Origin: Aralia elata
Lineage: Eukaryota; Streptophyta; Magnoliopsida; Apiales; Araliaceae
Length of the DNA stretch: 64,000 nucleotides
Assembly: GCA_034770075.1 (NCBI GenBank)
Contig: CM068385.1
Span: forward strand, 50,848,746 to 50,912,745
Direction of reading: 5' to 3'
The notes under the pieces were generated by a model. It had not been told where the DNA came from, did not search any database, and was given only the letters and a program-made list of their open reading frames with translations. Position 1 is the first letter of the stretch, and the number at the start of each line of letters is the position of its first letter. Positions 23,481 to 34,694 of this stretch are shown here, in pieces. The translations under genes and the position numbers were made by a program.

Positions 23481-24885
23481 AGAGGGAATTAACATATTAT
23501 CAGGATTGGATAATATTAAAGTGTTTTTATTAGGATTTAACTGATAGTTTATTAACTTATGTGTGCTATGTGATTTGCTTAACATTGTTAAATAAATAGC
23601 ATAAGTGAAGGTATCGATATACAACTACGCAGTACTAATATTGGTAGATATCGACGTTAATCAATGTTAGAGTTCTTCAATGGCCAATTAGTTAAAAGCT
23701 AAGGAATTATAAACTTGTAAGCTGAGCAGTACTAGGCAAGTTCTCTATACCGAAACTTTAAAATATCTGCAAGTTCCTAACCCTTAACTTCTTCATTTTA
23801 TTGCAAGTTCTTCTCACTCAAATATTTTTGCATTGAGACAAGCTTTTAAAACCTTTATGCATTGTTTTTGTAAATTCGTTGCAGAAGAAAAGGATATATA
23901 TTGTTTGCAAGTTATTCTTTAAGCTTGAATCTTATTTCCAGAGCACGCTTTAAAGTTGGTCTAATTACTTTTTAAAATTATTTCCACATCTGTATATTTA
24001 TTGACATTCGTGCATTTGAATTCGTGAATATTTTAAATTCAGAAATTTATAAACCATTCACTGGTTTAAGTCTGAACCCCTTGTTCGGTCAGCACAATTA
24101 TAGTGAGAGTTTATAAAAGCATAGTCCGAACCAATTCAATGGTAAGCGATTCTTAGCTTAGGACTGTTAATGAACACCCCTTTATTTCATAGGGGAGTAC
24201 ACCACGTAACCGTAATATAAGGTACAAATAGCAGAATTAAGTGTTATGCATTTAAGACATAGGGTACGACGAGTGCTGATCCCCTCAAGTACGTTATTTC
24301 TGTAGCCAGTAACCAAAGGGTTCAACCCAGCTATTGACTCCTCTGGAAGTTATCGTTCAAAGTTCTATTTGACTGTCAATTGTTCTAAAAGCATTAATGT
24401 TCTTCGCTTTCTGCAGTTATTCGTATTAGTTTAGAAATCCCTTTAATATCCCTTCATCATGATATATCTTTATTGTTGCACTTTAAACTTGCTCGGGCAA
24501 ACTCGTTGCCTCATTCTTGGCTATATCATGACTTCATTGGCAGCTGAAACCAAAGACTGTCAGGGTCCAAGAACAAAGGGAAAGGAAAAAGATGAAATGA
24601 TAGACTTCTCGTAGACAGACTTTAGATTACATGTGGGGTTTAGTTAATTATTGTTAATGTAATTTAAACCCTGATAGTTATTTAGGGGTATGGGATTGTG
24701 TAAATGTTTTTAAGGTTTAATTCGTATTCTGGGACTTAGTAACACCTTGTAATGAACAACGTATGGTTTATTTTATTCCGCATTTTTAGATACCATATGT
24801 TGTTATAGGTGGATGTTTATGTTGGATCGTGGATTGACCGAATCCGGGGTATCTTGGAGACCCGCAATGTGGGGGTGTCACAGGT

Positions 24886-24897
24886 TGGTATCAAAGC
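24886..24897 (+). other. CHR-3 primer binding site
   Basis: TGGTATCAAAGC lies three bases after the LTR end and is identical to the CHR-1 site. It is one base from the initiator tRNA-Met complement. Confidence 0.88.
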
Positions 24898-25571
24898 TAT
24901 TAGGTTATAAACCCTTAGGAGAAAGAGTCCTTAGGCTATAACCTGAGAGAATATAGATGAATAGGAAGGGGATAGAACTCATATAGAGTTATTTTTGGGT
25001 AGATAGAAATTTATTATGATCTTAAAATTGAGGATTTGGATCATACGTTTGGTGTTATTAAGCGTGTGGATAATTTTGATAAAGGAATGGTGTATGGATG
25101 AGATAATTGATGGTATAAGTGAAGACCATGAAGTATGGACTGATCCATTGTAAGCTGGAGTTATAGATATTCGAGGTTAATTAGATTAATCATTTGATGC
25201 TATTGAAGTCAATTCTGTGGCTATTGATTAATTATTTGTGGCTATTCATTAGATTATAGAATATTGGGAGTGTTGTGGTATTGAGTTTCTTTGTGATGAA
25301 GACGAGGCGGTACCTTAGAATCGTGTTGGGTTAAGGGTTTGCAAGATGGAAATGATTAATTCGATAAATTAATGAATTGATATCGATATTTTTGAAGTGT
25401 TAGTTTAAGTTATTAAAGCTATAGGGTGGAATGCCAGGTGAGGACAAAGGTAATGAACTCATATAGAGTTGTTAAGCAAAAGTTGAGAGTATTGAGAATG
25501 AAATTGATGTTATATGCAAAAAAAAATGAATAAATTAAGAGATGACTGATGGCCAATTTAGATTGTTTTGA
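24898..25571 (+). other. CHR-3 leader
   Basis: This is an untranslated region between primer site and gag. Its later part matches the CHR-2 leader in reverse complement. No open frame of note. Confidence 0.65.
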
Positions 25572-27170
25572 ATGATTAGAAAGAGAGAGACAACGGAGAG
25601 AATTATTAAGAAATGAACCAAGGGTAGGATTTAGTGTCTGATCTGGAAAAAGTATCTAGAGATGGAACTGAATGATGAGATAATAGAAATCCCCTAAGAG
25701 AGGATCAAATTGGAGCCCTGATTATAATAAGGAATATGTGGAGGAAATGAAAGAAAGAAAGGTCAAGTTGTGAGTTGAGAGTTATTAAAGACCTTATGTG
25801 AGTCTTAATGAATGAAGAAATAATAGGTCAATGTATAATGTTACTAGTATTTCTAATAGCATGTAAGAAATGTGATTCTCTGTTTATGTACAAGTAGTAG
25901 TTATATCTGTTGTAAGTCCCAACTTTGTGTAAAGTTGTGGAATAGTTAGTAGTGGAATCCCATTTTGTTGTTAGTATCTGGAGGATAAGTGGATATAAGG
26001 CTAATGATATATGATGTATGTAGTACGAGGTACTAAGATGAGCTTATTAGTATTTACTAAAGGTGCCTTGAGTTGATATGATGACGATACATTCCCACTT
26101 TTCAGATGCTAGGGGAATGACAGAGTTCTTATTTAATCCCCATCTTTTGTGTCTTAGTGGGATAGTTAACAATTTATAGGAATTATGCCGGAATTATAAG
26201 TGTTTGGACACACTAAAGGGTGTATGAATATAAAATGTGGTATTATTATTACATGATTGAATTGTGATCGATTTGTGCCTTGACTCTTAAAATGATAAAC
26301 ATCAGTAGAATTTTGCACGATGTTGTTGAACAAGAAGGATTTTATGTCAAGGTTTTGTTTAGAACAAACAATGACCGTCAAAGGATGACAACCCCGATTT
26401 ACACGAGTGGTGGAAGAGTCAGTGAATATTACGAGGAGGGTGTCAGGACTGACCTCAAGAGGACCTTTGCGGAAGCTTGTTAGAGGAAACGACTGCAAGG
26501 CAGACCAGCCATTGCGGTTGTTTGGCCATGAAAATCACATGACGAACTTTTACGGGTTTCAAAAATTACTAGGTACCACCGGAGTTTCGTGGGGAAATAT
26601 GGATTCGACGTGTGAAGCCCAGACCATAGGTAGAAAAAATGGGGAGGAAAGTTTTTCAAGGTCGCAAGAGTGACCGAGAGAACAGAAGACTTCGTTTTCC
26701 ACTTTCATGAGGAATTTTGATGGGAGTGAAGTCAAATTACTGGTGGAAAGGCGAATAAGAAGCCGGTAGCCTGGGGAAAGGCAGGACGCGACTGCGTGGA
26801 CTCGTTTTAAGGAGTTGTTTTTCTAAAAAATTACTTTCTAGAAAGCACGCAGGCAAGTATGGAGATAAAGTTCTTGGATGCTGAAGCAAGATGATATGTC
26901 TAAGTAGCAGAGTACCGCAACGAAGTTTAAACAAAACTTAGCTAGGTCTTGATCCACACCAAGGTGGTACACTGGAGCTAGGCGAGATTCGAGGCGAAAG
27001 AGATTTGACTCACTTTAGGGTTAAAGCCCTACTGGGCGTGTATTAGTTAAGGTTGTGGTTTTGCTGATCAAAACACATTTTCCTACGCCTACTTTAAGGA
27101 AGCCAATTCGTTGCCGAGGAGGAAATGAAGCTGTTGGGACCAAAGCAGCAACCAAGATCAGAAAAAGGAA
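25572..27170 (+). pseudogene. gag: CHR-3 gag
   Basis: A likely start is ATG near 25572, at the same point as in CHR-2 and resembling CHR-1 gag at 2101 soon after (LRNEP). The variable N-terminal part runs to about 26480. Remnants of the conserved part follow: MTNFYGFQKLLG with RGN-like text and EAQT (26539-26660) match HRANFTDFKLVG in CHR-2. Text near 26700-26910 matches the RKGEANYWW, FKELLF and MEIKFLDAEAR blocks. LARS/PHQGGTLEL and AEEEMKLLG follow near 26940-27140. No frame stays open for more than about 90 codons. Many breaks may be sequence error. Confidence 0.75.
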
Positions 27171-27640
27171 AAGCCATAATGGGCACAATGGAAGGATGCC
27201 GTTGGGGTCCTAAGGACATAGGTGGTTGCGTGTCAGGTATCATTCCCATATCAATGATATAAATGCTTATGTGTTATTCGATTCGGGGTGCTACCTGCTC
27301 CTTTTGTTTCCCGAAGAATTTGCTAAAATGTTAGGACTTACCTTGTGAAAAGTTAAGAATACCCTATAGAACGGGTCAAGAAGTAGCAAATACAGAAGGG
27401 AGGAAATTATCCCCGTAGATATGCATTCATTAGGAATTGTTTGTGCCCCGAATTGCGAGGATTTAAGCTCAGGCGTGGATTTGAATACCGAATTCGTTTG
27501 GGGAGAGTTCGATGTTGATCCTTTGGAATTGGATTGGTTTATATCGATTCCCGGAGCAGTCATCGACTGTAAGAAGATAGTGTGTACACCTGAAGTACTT
27601 CTAATAAGTCGATAAGGTTAGTATTCTATGGGTAGTAAAT
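27171..27640 (+). pseudogene. pro: CHR-3 aspartic protease
   Basis: The active site reads INAYVLFDSGCYLL, with Asp-Ser-Gly at 27280-27288, followed by FAKMLGL. The frame then moves to LGIVCAPNCEDLSSGVDL, a broken block for the LxFDVILGMDWL region, and PGAVIDCKKIV (27540-27580). It cleaves the polyprotein in active elements. This domain is missing from CHR-2, so CHR-3 shows what was deleted there. Frameshifts separate the parts. Confidence 0.8.
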
Positions 27641-28560
27641 CGACTGAGACAATCTTGTTGTCTAACGATGATGCAAGCTAAGAGATTTTCCTGAGGGAAT
27701 GGGTTGTATGAGGTTATTTTGGCTCACGTAGTTGGTTACTCGTCGAGTCGAGTCTGCGAAACCAAGTCCGATACACTGTCGTAAGGGAATTCTCAGATGT
27801 CTTTCCAGGTGGAAAATTCCGGGATTAAAATACCCCCCGTCTGGATAAAGGAGGTCGAATTTGTAATATTAAACTTGGTGCCGGGAGACGCACCAAATAT
27901 CGAAGGCGCCGATATCGCATGGCACCGGTAGAAAAGAAGTGAGCTAATGGGTTCATTTGCAAGAACATGTTGGATTACAAGGTTTATATCAGACACGAGA
28001 GTGTCACCATTGGGGTGGAGCGCGAGTTCTGTATATCGTAAAAGAAGGGTATGGATGGGATCGTTAAGGCGCTCAGGAATCGATTCAACATGGAAGCTTG
28101 AACAAGGTTACGATTATGTAACAGGTACCACCGCTACCCAGAATAGATGATACTGTTTGGATAAACTCAAAGAGGAGCGCAAATACTTTTTCAAAGATTA
28201 ATTTAAGGACAGGCTACCATCAGCTAAGTTGTGAGACAGGAGGATATCCGAAGAAGACTGGCATTAGGAAACTCGTTATGGACATTTCGAGTTTTCTTGG
28301 GTTAATGGTCAATTTTGGGGTACTAACAAATGGCACCATCGACATTCATGGATATGAATGAACAGAGATGTTGTTAAGCAGTACTTGGACAAGTTCGTGG
28401 TAGTATTTCATTACGATGAATTCTTGGTATAATTCAGAGACAGAGGAAGAACATGATGAACATCCAAGGATTATGTTTTGGAGGGCATTAAGAAGGGAAG
28501 AAGTTTGTATTCGAAGTTTTCAAAGTGTGAATTTTTGGTTGCAAAGGCTGCATAGTTTCT
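27641..28560 (+). pseudogene. rt: CHR-3 reverse transcriptase
   Basis: The linker VREFSDVFPG lies at 27781-27810 and RYRMAPVEKK at 27910-27940, followed by scrambled RT text. Near 28360-28432 the block KQYLDKFVVVFHYDEFLV aligns with KQYLDKFIIVFIDDILVY of CHR-2, so the catalytic Asp-Asp pair reads Asp-Glu. A FAKFSKCEF-like block follows near 28515. No long frame survives. The identity is sure from the linker and the catalytic block; the remainder is inferred from order. Confidence 0.8.
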
Positions 28561-29270
28561 AGGTCACGTCATTGACCACAGGGGTATGGTGTTTGTTTTC
28601 GATATGACACAGCAAAGGTGGAAAGCATTATCAACTGGTGGAAGTCAAGCCGGGGACGCCGACAAGGATGATCAGGAGTTTTCCTAGGTGTTAGCGGGAT
28701 ACTATCGGAGATCTGCGTCCAGGATTTTTTTGAACGATTGCAATCTGTCCGTTGGACAAATCTAACCAGAAAGACGGTAAAGTTCGTTTGGTCGGGAGAA
28801 GTTGGCGTGGAGAGTTTTTCCATGGAGCTGAAGAAATGACTTAGCCAAGCACCAGTGGTTGGCTTTACCACGGACGACACTGGGGGTTTTTGTTAGTATA
28901 CAGAGTGATGCGTCACACAAAGGCCTTAGGTTCTTGTGTATCTAATGCAGCATTGGCAAGGTCATTGTGTACGCTTCACGACAGCTGAAGGACTTGATGA
29001 GAAGGGATTCACCGGAACTAATGATCTGGAGTATTAGCAGCAGTAGTATTCGCCTTGAAGATTTGGAATTGGCACTACTATAATATGGAGAGAGGTGTGA
29101 GATATATACAAATCATAAAAGTTGAAATATATCTTCACTCAGAAGGAGCTGAATATGAGGCAGCACCGGTGGTTAGAATTGATCAAGGAATTAAGACTGT
29201 GAGAATTTCTGTACCATCCGGGCAAAGCAAATGTAGTGGCAGATGCCCTGCGTAGGAAGAGGCAGAGGAG
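28561..29270 (+). pseudogene. rnh: CHR-3 RNase H
   Basis: Order and local matches place RNase H here: GHVIDHRGMV at 28563-28590, NQSDASHKGLR-like text near 28900-28930, then a block with ASRQLKDLMR and near 29150-29250 the end RQHRWLELIKELRL-like text followed by HPGKANVVADAL-like text (29215-29255). All are split by one-base shifts. Confidence 0.75.
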
Positions 29271-31000
29271 AAATTAATGGAGGCACTCGACTCAAGCAGA
29301 GTTGATAAAGGAGTTCGAGAAACGTCTGGGAATTGGAGGGTTAAGTATTCGGATGGTGAGGGCGTACGGGGGAAATTGTTCACAGTGACAGCGAGCCCGA
29401 CCCCTATTGGATCAGAATTAAAAGGAGGCTCAAGAAAAGGAAGAGGATTGTGATTCAGATAAAGAAGCGAATATGCCGAAGGCGAGGAGCTTAAGTAAAA
29501 GATTGATAGCACTGGATTGCTAAGTTTTGAAGGGAGTGTACTGGAGTACCGTAAGGATATGGAATTGAGGGAAGAAATCGCTTCTGGAAGCTCATAGCTC
29601 GAATAGTACACTGTACATTCCGGGGGAGCTGTTGAGCACAAAGATGTACCCAGGATATTGCTGTGACGAAAGATTTTTGGTGGCGACCGAATATGAAACG
29701 TAGAAGTGGCGGAGTGCGCTCAGCCGATGTCTGACATGCCAGCGGGGATTAAAGCAGAGCACCAACGGGACCGGAGCGCGATTACTTCAACCATTTGAGA
29801 TTATCCGGAGTGGAAGTGGGAGACACATCACAATGGACTTTGTGGTTGGGGAACTGCACCAACTCATAAGGGTTTTACAGAACGCTATCATGGGTAATTG
29901 AGTGGAATAGTCTAACCAAGTCTGCTCTTTTTTTTTATTGCCAAATTAAGAATTTGGTACAATCTGGAACACATTAGCAAAAACTTTACGTCAAGGATGA
30001 TGGTAATCGCGTCATGGAGTGCTCCGGTATCTATTTGTATCGGAACAGAAGATTCGCGCTTCACGTCATCAAATTGTTGGAGATATAAGTCTGCAGGCCT
30101 AGAATAGGGAAATCACAGTTGAGGTTAGTGTACAGCGTATCATCTCTCAAAACTGACAGCCAAAAGAGCGAGGCGAAAGATTCAGACCTTAGAAGATATG
30201 CCTTAGGGCGGGTTCGTGATGGATTTAAAGGGCAATCTGGGCATAGGACCATTGCCACTGGAGTGGAGTTTCACTTACAACAACTGCTATCATGTCTAGA
30301 TATCGGTATGACCACCGTACGATAGCGCTATATGGAAGAATGTCGAACCCCGATGTGTTGGTGACGAGGCTTATATGGAAGAGGAAATTGGCGAACCCCC
30401 GATGTGTTGGGACCGTGGTGGTAGGAGTCGAAAGACCTGGTGAGACATGAATAATGGTGCAGCAAAACTACAGATACAGTACAACTGGTCAAATGGAAAC
30501 GTACTGGGTAGCAGCTCCCAGGTTGCCCAGAAGAAAATTATGTGCCGACTTACATCGTCAGAAGATGAGACATTTGAAGTTGGTAGCTTTGTGTTTTTTG
30601 GAAGGTATCTCCCTGGAGAAGGGAAGAATACGTTTTGGGAAGATGGGCACATTGTAGCCCCTAGGTTCATCGGACGTTTCGAGGTATATTAAGACGAATT
30701 GGCGAAAGTGACGTACGAGGTAGCGTTACTCCTCCTAAACGTGAGCACATTCAACAAAAACGTGGTTCATTGCGTCACTGTTGCGCAGGCGTATAAACAC
30801 GACTTCAAGCACGTTATATCGTATGAACCAATCCCATAGTCGAGAAAGACTTTAATCGTCACGAGGGAAATTGCATGTTCAGATACTCGTTTGGATGGAA
30901 CAGAAAATCGAGGAATAAGATCATCTATTCCGTTCAAGGTTCTCTTGAAGGTATCACGCAGTCGAAAAAGCTACTGTGAGGGAAACTCAAAGAGAGAAGA
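29271..31000 (+). pseudogene. int: CHR-3 integrase and chromodomain
   Basis: The zinc-binding end reads FWWRPNMKRR at 29680-29705, followed by LTCQRGLKAEHQ-like text and TMDFVVG near 29832-29852 (first catalytic Asp). The middle of the core is poorly recognisable and holds a short local duplication (AACCCC(C)GATGTGTTGG at 30343 and 30393). The C-terminal part is clear: EVGSFVFFGRYLPGEGKN and VAPRFIGRFEV (30570-30690), matching the GPF/Y region of CHR-2, then RKRGSLRHC-like and KHVISYEPIP text to about 30840. The chromodomain tail runs to about 31000. No active protein is possible as written. Confidence 0.8.
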
Positions 31001-31060
31001 TGAAAGCCAAATTACTCCTTTTTCTATTATGAGCGTAACCATTATTTTTGTCAATTCCGA

Positions 31061-31074
31061 GGGGGGGGGGGGGG
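31061..31074. repeat. Run of 14 G
   Basis: The expected text here, from CHR-4 at 54150, is CTGAGGGACGAAATTCT. This copy has GAG expanded to 14 G and the later T run expanded to six. It lies between the chromodomain and the polypurine tract. Homopolymer gain fits sequence error. Confidence 0.9.
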
Positions 31075-31092
31075 AAACCGGAAATTTTTTAT

Positions 31093-31105
31093 AAGGGGGA
31101 GAGTA
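31093..31105 (+). other. CHR-3 polypurine tract
   Basis: AAGGGGGAGAGTA directly precedes the TGTAGTGCC start of the 3' LTR. It is the plus-strand primer site; CHR-4 has ATGGGGGTGAA at the same place. Confidence 0.85.
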
Positions 31106-34100
31106 TGTAGTGCCTGTTGAATTCTATACGTCATGATTATCATTAAATATATAAATTAAATTTTTAATAGAGTTTAGTTTTGTATGCTTATTTGAACCAT
31201 AGCCTACAAGACCTTAGCTGTTGGATATTATTTTAAGTTGAGTATAAAGGTGGGTCACTAATAAGTATCAGTTAAATTAAGTGAACAAGCCTATAAGGTT
31301 TAATATCAATTAAGTTGATTAAAGTAAAGTTACTACATTAATCATGCAAGTTAATTGAATATACTTTAGTATATTGAACTTGAGTAAAATTAATTAATAA
31401 AAGTATTAATTAATGGTAGAATATTGTCACATTGTAATAATAAAATTTATTAGTTCAATTCAGTAAATCAATTTCTAATTGATTAGCTTATTTAATTAAG
31501 GAAACTAAGGCCAAATTATTTATTCGATCATGGTTGATGGAACTTGATTTTAAGTTGAGTAAAGAAGGGGGTCACTTATAGTATAGTTAAATTATAGTGA
31601 ACAAGCACTAAGGTTTTAATTATCAATTAAATTGATAAAGTTGTTACTAATTAATCATGCAAGTAAATTGAATAATAGTTAAATATATTGAATAGAGTAG
31701 ATATTAATTAATCAAAGTATTAATTAATGCAAGAATACTGTCACATTGAATAATAAAATTTAATAGTTCAATTTGTAATACAATTTCTAAATTATGATTT
31801 GCTTATTTAATTAAAGAACTAAGACCAATTATTTATAATTGATCCATGGGTGTATTAATTAATAGATGTGGAGCAAATTAAATTAATCAATCATTGGGTA
31901 TAAATTAAAATGACCCAATATTGCATTAAATAGAATTTGAATTTTATTAAGCCTAATTAGGTTTTACAAACGTTAAAGAGATATGTGTAATTAATTAAAT
32001 TATCATAAGATTGGAAATAAGAAACCCTAAATAAACAATTAGGTCAATACCATATTATAAAATGGGTTAAAACTTATTGTTTATTACCTATTAATGCCCT
32101 ATTAAAGCCCTTTTAAGGCGATTGAAAATTATGTCCAATCAAACTTGCTTTATTTGGTAACTCTTACACAATAGGACAAGGTTGTTCAAGCTTCGCATAT
32201 TGGTGGAAAATCTAATTTGCACCACTTTTAAAGATAAGATTAAGGCTAAATGAAAGGGATAAGGTGAACTCTTATATCCAATTGATGGGAATGAAAGGAA
32301 GTGGGGGATAATAGCCTGAAATTCAAATTTAGTCATGTATACTTGCAAGTATTCTATCCTTTCATTTCATTTTCAAGTTCATTCTTTCTTTTCATTCTCC
32401 ATTCCTTTCATTTCTCCCAAAGCAAGAAACACAAAGTGAGAGCTTAGGAGAAGGAGGAAAAGAGAGTGAGATTATAGCAGAGTTCATGCCATCCCAAGTT
32501 CCATCACATAATTTGGTAGATCAGGAGAAGTATTACAAGATCAAGGTGAAACCCTAAATCATTTTCTTTCTTTCTTTACTTTGGTTTTATTTTCATAGTT
32601 TTTTGAGAGTTTTTGTTCTAAGACCGTCAAGAATTCATTAGATCTTCATGCTTTTTGTATAGATCTCAATGCCTCTTGCATGTGTTAGAATGGTGAGATT
32701 CAAAGGAAGAAAAAGGGAACTTATAGTTCTAATAAAGGGTGTAACAAACCTTAGCTTTTCTTACACTTGAATTGATTCACACCATAACTTGAGATCTACA
32801 ACTTGGATTTGTGATACTGTTGAAAAGGGGAGTGCTAGATACATGGAGTTAGCTAGTAAACCCCAGTGGTTAGAACACAAATCCAATAATTTTGAAGCCT
32901 TGGGGGCTATTTTCCCCAAAACAGTCCAGCTATAAAACTTAAAAGCTTTAAAACCCTAAAACAAGGGGGGGCTTAGCTGTCCTCATTTTTTCCAAAGGTT
33001 GTTTTCGGGTCAGTTATATATCTTTTAAAAATCTGAGAAAAAATCATAGAGGTTAAACAAAATAAAAAACCCTTTTAAATAAAGAAGTTTTAAAATTCTA
33101 CAAGTAGGAAAAAGAAAGCGAGACACGTTTTGATGGTTGGGGTAAGTATTTTGTTGTAATCGGCTTTTTACCGTGAATGGACTACCTAAATATTTATACC
33201 CGGATTTATCCACTGTGTATACCTTGAAATACATATGAAATTTTTACAGTATGTTTATGTATATTATGAGTGTGTACCCTGAAACATTTTAGAATTGACT
33301 GAGCAAAAGAACTCGATTTATGAAAAATGGAACAAGATTCGGCAGGTTTTGGGTACTTTAAATATAGTAAATCACTTTCTTAAAATTCCAGGAAAATTGG
33401 TGTGGTATCCATTGGTAGGATCATATACTATCCAGATCCAGAGAATAATAATTTTTCAGGGCCTATATTGCTTCATTTTTTTCATTATAATGTTATAGAT
33501 TACTGGTTAAAAGAAAATAAATGGTATAAATGATGTCATAAATAATGGAAAATGTGGAATTTTTTAAGCTTGGATACTCCATAATATTATATATTCTAAA
33601 TATTGAGGGGTTAATTTGGTAATATTTAATGAGAAATAATATTTATGACCTTTTATGGGTAGTAAAGGGATGTTGTTTAATAAAGGGTGTTAAAACAATT
33701 AGGATTAAATTGTTTATTCGCCTAATTAACTTATTAAAATATTACTATGATATTTGTAATATAAGAATTCTATTATTTTTTAGTAAAAACAAAGAAATTA
33801 TTAAGGTTAAAAACTTCATGGAAATATTATTGAATGGGTAATAATATTTGTTTTAGGCATTAATAAATGATTTAAGATGTTATTAAAATGGCTAATAAAA
33901 TTAGATTACAAATATTATTCTAATGATATGAGGATTAAAATATTATTAAGAGATTTAATAATATTAAGATTAAAGTATTATTGGATGATTAAAATAATAT
34001 TAAGATGTTAATAACATTAGTAAACGAATAAAAGTGTTTATTAGTGGACTAAAATAATACCAAGAGGTGAATTAAATATTATCAGGAGTGATAATATTAA

Positions 34101-34518
34101 GTGTTTTTATAGGATTTACGATAGTTTATTAACTTTATGTGTGATATCGTGATTTGCTTAATTGTTAAATAAATAGCATAAAGTAAGAGTATTTATCGAT
34201 ATACAATCTTCGCACGATTACATAATTGAGTAGATCGCCGTTTATCAATGTTAGGTTCTTCAAGGCCAATTTAGTTAAAGCTAGATATTTCTTGTAGCTG
34301 GAGCAGACAGGCTAGTTCTCTTATATTTCGAAACTTTAAATAATGCAAGTTCATAACCCTAAACTTCTTTCTTTTTTGCAAGTTCTTCTCAGTCATTTTT
34401 TGCATTGTGCAAGCTTTTAAACCTTTTGCATGGTTTTAATTCGTGCAAAAAGGTTTATGATATTGTTGCAAGTTATTCTCTTATGCTTGTTTCTTATTTT
34501 TCCGAGCACGCTTTAAGT
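31106..34518 (+). mobile_element. CHR-3 3' LTR, truncated by the gap
   Basis: It aligns with 20644 to about 23956 of the 5' LTR, ending at GAGCACGCTTTAAG just before the Ns. It uses 3413 bases for what takes about 3313 in the 5' copy, because of many one- and two-base insertions. The last roughly 900 bases of the LTR are absent. Confidence 0.92.
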
Positions 34519-34618
34519 NNNNNNNNNNNNNNNNNNNNNNNNNNNNNNNNNNNNNNNNNNNNNNNNNNNNNNNNNNNNNNNNNNNNNNNNNNNNNNNNNN
34601 NNNNNNNNNNNNNNNNNN
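34519..34618. other. Assembly gap of 100 N
   Basis: Exactly 100 N, a conventional placeholder for a gap of unknown size. Left of it is the middle of an LTR, right of it the middle of an integrase gene. At least the LTR end, the 5' end of CHR-2 and the first two thirds of CHR-4 are missing. Confidence 0.99.
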
Positions 34619-34694
34619 ACAGTTCTTAATTCGCTGTACATCCAGGGAGTACAAATAAGGTTATTAAAAGACATGAGCCAACATTTTTGGTGGT
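34619..34694 (+). pseudogene. int: CHR-4 integrase zinc-binding domain, left fragment
   Basis: These 76 bases encode, with small shifts, the block matching SIHPGSTKMYQDLRQHFWW of CHR-2: CATCCAGGGAGTAC is near 34638, and CAACATTTTTGGTGG ends the fragment. The next codons (SNMKREIAEWV) resume at 52939 after TAT-1. The five bases GTGGT at 34690-34694 are the target duplication of TAT-1. The upstream part of the gene lies in the gap. Confidence 0.92.

Larger units (their letters stand above)
20644..24882 (+). mobile_element. CHR-3 5' LTR
   Basis: It is 4239 bp, starts TGTAGTGCCCGTG and ends GGGGGTGTCACA, directly before the primer site. The 3' copy starts TGTAGTGCCTGTTG at 31106. It is AT-rich, contains an internal duplication (20766-21366), a degenerate AT repeat (23200-23480), and near its end a block also found in the CHR-2 LTR. 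Confidence 0.92.
20644..34518 (+). mobile_element. CHR-3: Tekay-type chromovirus, right end lost in the assembly gap
   Basis: 5' LTR 20644-24882, primer site 24886, internal gag-protease-RT-RNase H-integrase-chromodomain (all heavily disrupted), polypurine tract near 31093-31103, and 3' LTR from 31106 to the gap at 34519. Its left flank is the CHR-2 leader, with the last five bases CTTAA. The matching right flank and the final ~900 bases of the 3' LTR are missing. The family is the same as CHR-2 by internal homology. Confidence 0.9.
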
